From positions 1,603,319 through 1,667,318 of the forward strand of contig NW_024724368.1 of assembly GCF_018991925.1 (NCBI RefSeq): a DNA stretch of 64,000 bases, read 5' to 3'. Positions 60,400 through 64,000 of this stretch are shown piece after piece. Each line of letters starts with the position of its first letter. The stretch's first letter is position 1. Both the position numbers and the translations under genes were made by a program. Source of the stretch: Homarus americanus. Lineage: Eukaryota; Arthropoda; Malacostraca; Decapoda; Nephropidae. The notes under the pieces are model-generated. The model searched no databases. It was not told where the DNA came from and saw only the letters and a list, made by a program, of their open reading frames with translations.

Positions 60400-60632
60400 C
60401 AGTTCCGACCATGGAAGTCTGCGATGGGTGTCACTTAAATTATATGGAGCTGATTGCGAGTTTTTGGAGAAAAAACGAAGAAACTATAACATTTTTTCGA
60501 TGGCATGGTGTTCTTCCAACCTCAGTAAAGTGTACTAAGAGCAAGACTGAATGTAAGTATCGCAAAGACCGACATATGTGGCATTGTGTAAGAATCTCAG
60601 AATCCAACGACGAACAAGAACCAGGCCAATAA
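60400..60632 (+). pseudogene. Merlin-like (IS1595/ISXO2-type) transposase N-terminal fragment
   Basis: The frame ends MELIASFWRKNEETITFFRW, HGVLPTSVKCTKSKTECKYR and KDRHMWHCVR before a TAA at 60630-60632. A helix followed by an HG(V/L)L-x-C segment and a degenerate zinc ribbon ending W-x-C is how Merlin/ISXO2-type transposases begin. The first CxxC pair is altered (CTKS). The catalytic DDE domain is not present downstream, so this is a fragment. The upstream part of the frame (60105-60395) is not recognised. Confidence 0.5.
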
Positions 60633-60639
60633 GGTAAGA

Positions 60640-62290
60640 AATAGGGGATTCCATCATATGGCGAGTCAGTTAGATCAGGTTTTTGTTTTTTGGTGTATTT
60701 TGCCATGATTTTTTTTCGAAAAACGTCCAACGAAAAAAATTTGATAAAAAAACCCGGCTAATTTCCGCCAGAAATGAAGGTCATATTCGGTCTAAACACA
60801 CAAAGACACTAGAAAAATATATTTTTGACTTTATAACAGAACGGTGTGACAATGCAAATTTACCGAAAAAATGATAAATGCATCCAAGAAAATTCTTACA
60901 TAGGTAATACATCAATATATACAAGAAAATCTCAACAAACTTGCCAAAATAACTGCTGCTTGGAATAGAAAACAATCAAATCACCTACTGCACAAAAATT
61001 ATAATACCAATTTATGCCTCGGCCTAACAATTCTACAAGGTGGAAGACTCCTACTTCATATTTTGTGACTTTTCGTTACTGTAATTGAGATTGGGCATTT
61101 ATTAACTTCCTAACCAAAATTGGGATCTTAAAAAAACGCTAGTCACTTGTTTTCCTACTTATTGGTAACATTCAGACCAATTTTGAGGCTATTGGATGAA
61201 ATGCAAAGATGTTAGAGCTGTGAGAGTGAACTGAATGGACCCCCCAGGTACACACTTTTCACGGTATGACAATGTTGGTGTGATTATATCTAGAGATTTG
61301 ACAGGATATTGCGTGTCCACCTACATTTTTCCTACCTTTCAAAATGTTTATTTTCATAATCCAAAAATAAATTTAGGGTACCTTTTTTTGCTCACAAACA
61401 CCCTAATAGCTACAGGACTTTTTTTTTTTATAGTTGTAATTCTACGAGTAGATGATCTGTGGCTAGTGAGTCAGCCAATTCAGTATAGACCACCTGTGAC
61501 GACTAACACCTGTTGAAACACTTGTGCTTCACAGCTGATCAATGAGGAGCTTCGCACAGCACCTACACTCCCCTGTTAAAGGATGAGATTCATCATCGTT
61601 TGAAACTCTGAACTCAAAATACTGTACCTGTACCGTATTTAACGCGACAAAAATGCAACATGCAATTCAAATTTACTTTGTAGCCTAAATCGATACAAGC
61701 CATCTGATTTTCAAACTATTCTATTTGTTAGAATTGTGGATATGTGTATAGACATGCGGTATATACTTTGCAAAGACATTTACTAGGGTTTAAGTTACAG
61801 ACTACAAAAAATCTTTCAAACCGCGTTAAAAACAATTATGTTCAAATTTTCTTAAGTGAAGGAATTAGAGATGGAACACACCTCAGAATATACTTTAATT
61901 TACGCTATTAATTCTTCCAGTTTTGTGATTCACAGTCGTTTTTCTAGATACAGTATCTATTGCTTATTGTTTATTTATAGTATGAAAGTAGATAACCTAT
62001 ACTGTAAGCGCCAATGCTCTCTATAGTCAGACATTTAGTATCACTACATGTGACCAGAGTCACCAGAGGGCAACAGTAAAATGGTATCAGCAGCTTATCA
62101 AAGAGTTATGCTCAATCATAGCTGTAGCATGGGACCGGAAACGTGACAGAGTAGAAGGTAGGCTATGGTACCCCGACATGTTATAATAGTGTGGTTGTGG
62201 CTTAATTAACGTCTGCTTCATTAAGTGAGGATATACGAAGTTGCTAAATGGTTGCGAATTATTTTATCCCCCCCCCCGCACCAACTTTTT
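60640..62290. other. Intergenic, no gene seen
   Basis: AT-rich, with no domain in the short frames (60683-60874, 61235-61516). It may contain the remainder of the Merlin-like element, but no terminal repeats were found. Confidence 0.45.

Positions 62291-62292
<2 letters not shown>

Positions 62293-62364
<72 letters not shown>
62293..62364. repeat. (TA)n microsatellite
   Basis: 36 uninterrupted TA units preceded by a C-run (62269-62278). Confidence 0.97.
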
Positions 62365-62367
<3 letters not shown>

Positions 62368-62455
62368 TTGTAACTTTTCTAATTAATATACTGTATGGTT
62401 ATATAAAATCTTGTCTCATCAGTGCTGGGAGTCTCAAGTAACATGTACACTGTAC

Positions 62456-62736
62456 CAGTGCCGGATTTAGACATGTGGAGGCCCATGGGCAGCCTCTTTG
62501 TGGAGCCCCCCCCCCCTCCCTCGTTATAACTACCCAAGAGGGTGGTGGGGTGGCGAGTGAAGCGAGCCTAAACATCTGGGTGTTCCGGGGGGCGCTGTAA
62601 GCCCCCCGGGAAAATTTATAAATTTGAACGCTTCTTTGGAGAATTTTGAAGCCATATGCAGTTATACTGAGGAAATTAGAACTTTGAGAATTTTTTAATT
62701 AACTGTATATTTATTGATGGTGTACAAATTCCCAAA

Positions 62737-62767
<31 letters not shown>

Positions 62768-62909
62768 TGAGACATGACTGGAGTCATTCATGTGGTTTCA
62801 GGTCGACCAGCCTTGATATAGCTACTATCGCACATGTGGAGGTCCCCAGATTGTAGAGGCCCCTGGGCAGCTGCCCATTTTGCCCACTCCTGAATCCGGC
62901 CCTTCACTG
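62456..62909. mobile_element. hAT-like non-autonomous element
   Basis: Left end CAGTGCCGGATTTAGACAT; right end reads inward CAGTGAAGGGCCGGATTCAG. These resemble the ends of the nested element at 58122-58430. It contains G/C-rich subterminal words (GGCCCATGGGCAGCC, GGCCCCTGGGCAGCTGCCC) and an (AC)n tract (62739-62762). There is no transposase and the flanks show no clear 8-base duplication. Confidence 0.6.
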
Positions 62910-63300
62910 TGCAGTGTAGTATTCTTTTCCCACCATGAGCTGGAAGATTGCGTCTACCTTGGGTTGTTTTGTTTAACTACGATAGAAAGATAATGCCAGA
63001 CTGATTTGAAGCTGCCTCCCGAAAGCTGGGAATGCTGTACAGATGCCGTAGCTACTTCACTCCTGAGCAGCTAACTTGGAGTAATGCTTTCATATCTGGG
63101 GTGGCTCTTTTGTCCAACTGTTAGATAGGGTGGAATCAAAGTCATTTCGTCTTAATAACTCTCTTCCTTTATTTGATAATCTCTCTTCCTTTTCTCTTCG
63201 CCGTTATGTTGCTTTACTCTCTCTCTCTTTTACAGGTACTGTACTTTAACGGGAAATTCTCGGTGGAGTTGACATCCTGTGTACCGCCGGCAAGGCGGTG

Positions 63301-63487
63301 TGGAGACAGCTGGCAACTCAAGACCGTTTGTTTACTAGAGTACGTAGTAAAAATTATGAATAAATGTAAAAGTGATTGGTTACTTAGTTCCCCGTTGCTT
63401 AATTTAGCAGTAGGGCTTTGTTGTTTCGTTTTATATTATACCATGTACTATAGTAAACAAACGGCCTTGGGTTGCCAGCTGTCTCCA
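63301..63487. mobile_element. Foldback element with 47-bp inverted arms
   Basis: Arms 63301-63347 and 63441-63487 are inverted copies matching at 42 of 47 positions, beginning TGGAGACAGCTGGCAAC and running through CCGTTTGTTTACTA. The interior is 93 AT-rich bases without coding capacity. The open frame across it is a shadow. Compact architecture as in the element at 23719-23910. Confidence 0.75.
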
Positions 63488-63489
63488 GC

Positions 63490-64000
63490 AGTGTTCGAAG
63501 AATCTTGAACAAGACTGTGCATCCTTTCCTCACACAGCCAAACTGTGGAATGCTCTGCCTTCTGTGATTTCATACTATTACAATTTGTCTCACTTTTCCG
63601 GCATCTTCGTGGTGTAGATTGATATAGTCTTTCTCTTTTTTTTTTTTTCTCTTATTTTCTCGCTCCCCAGGCCCCGTTGTGGGTCGATGACCTGTGCCTG
63701 GGTGGGCTATTCCCCGTAGAAAATTAAATGCGTTTTTCGAGTCGTAGTTTAAATGAAAAATAAATAATGTACGAGTCTGAGGATCCGGCAATGCTGCTCA
63801 CAAGCTGGGATAGACAAGTGTGGAGGTGCCTAGTCACAGCCGCGCTCGACGCTCGTCAGTCCACAGTAAGCCTGGGTGTGAACGATACCCACCTACTGTC
63901 CCTCAGATCACCTGTCAAGTGCTTGCAATGGTTGAGGTATTGATTGGTCAAATGAAAGTAAGAGACTGATAACACAAACAATGAAAAAGGCCACGAGTTA
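63490..64000. other. Intergenic, no gene seen
   Basis: No supported features apart from a T-run near 63638-63649. Confidence 0.5.

Noticed and set aside
63173..63508. 111-codon hydrophobic open frame
   Set aside because: It runs straight through both arms of an inverted-repeat element; no domain.

Overview
The window is animal nuclear DNA, most likely from a decapod crustacean (crab, crayfish or shrimp). It has one gene with small exons and long introns, GT-AG splice sites, very abundant (CA)n, (GT)n and (AT)n microsatellites, and a dense load of LINE fragments and short inverted-repeat DNA transposons. Several LINE C-termini match a type I know from decapod genomes. No operons, rRNA, CRISPR array or bacterial gene organisation are visible.

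The one clear host gene is on the plus strand: the NDR/LATS-group AGC kinase Tricornered (STK38/STK38L orthologue). Ten coding exons from 27067 to 52109 join in frame into a 463-residue kinase. All catalytic motifs, the N-terminal MOB-binding region, the activation-segment serine and the C-terminal hydrophobic-motif threonine are present. A tandem 3' splice acceptor at exon 7 adds or removes 7 residues, and a possible 60-nt cassette exon (51406-51465) would insert 20 residues before the hydrophobic motif. The exon that holds the start codon begins at a splice acceptor, so at least one 5' non-coding exon lies further upstream and was not located.

Layout: 1-2600 holds a TATA/CRE promoter-like block, a cluster of AGGTCA half-sites and a hairpin repeat. 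2640-26590 is gene-poor, with five LINE remnants, minisatellites, a TTAA-flanked MITE, a hairpin element and a SINE-like copy. 26595-52109 is the kinase gene with TA-flanked Tigger-like, hAT-like and TTAA-flanked elements in or next to its introns, especially the 11-kb last intron, where a 1-kb TA-flanked element contains a long palindrome and a second transposon. 52110 to about 54100 is the probable 3' UTR. 54100-64000 is a transposon graveyard: a Tigger transposase fragment, an internally deleted Tigger derivative interrupted by a hAT-like element, a Merlin-like fragment, another hAT-like element and a hairpin element.

Most long open frames elsewhere are read through microsatellites or transposon debris and are not annotated as genes. 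Nothing looks like a new multi-gene system. The most informative observations are the kinase splice variants, LINE copies bracketed by (CA)n tracts, and the nested transposons.
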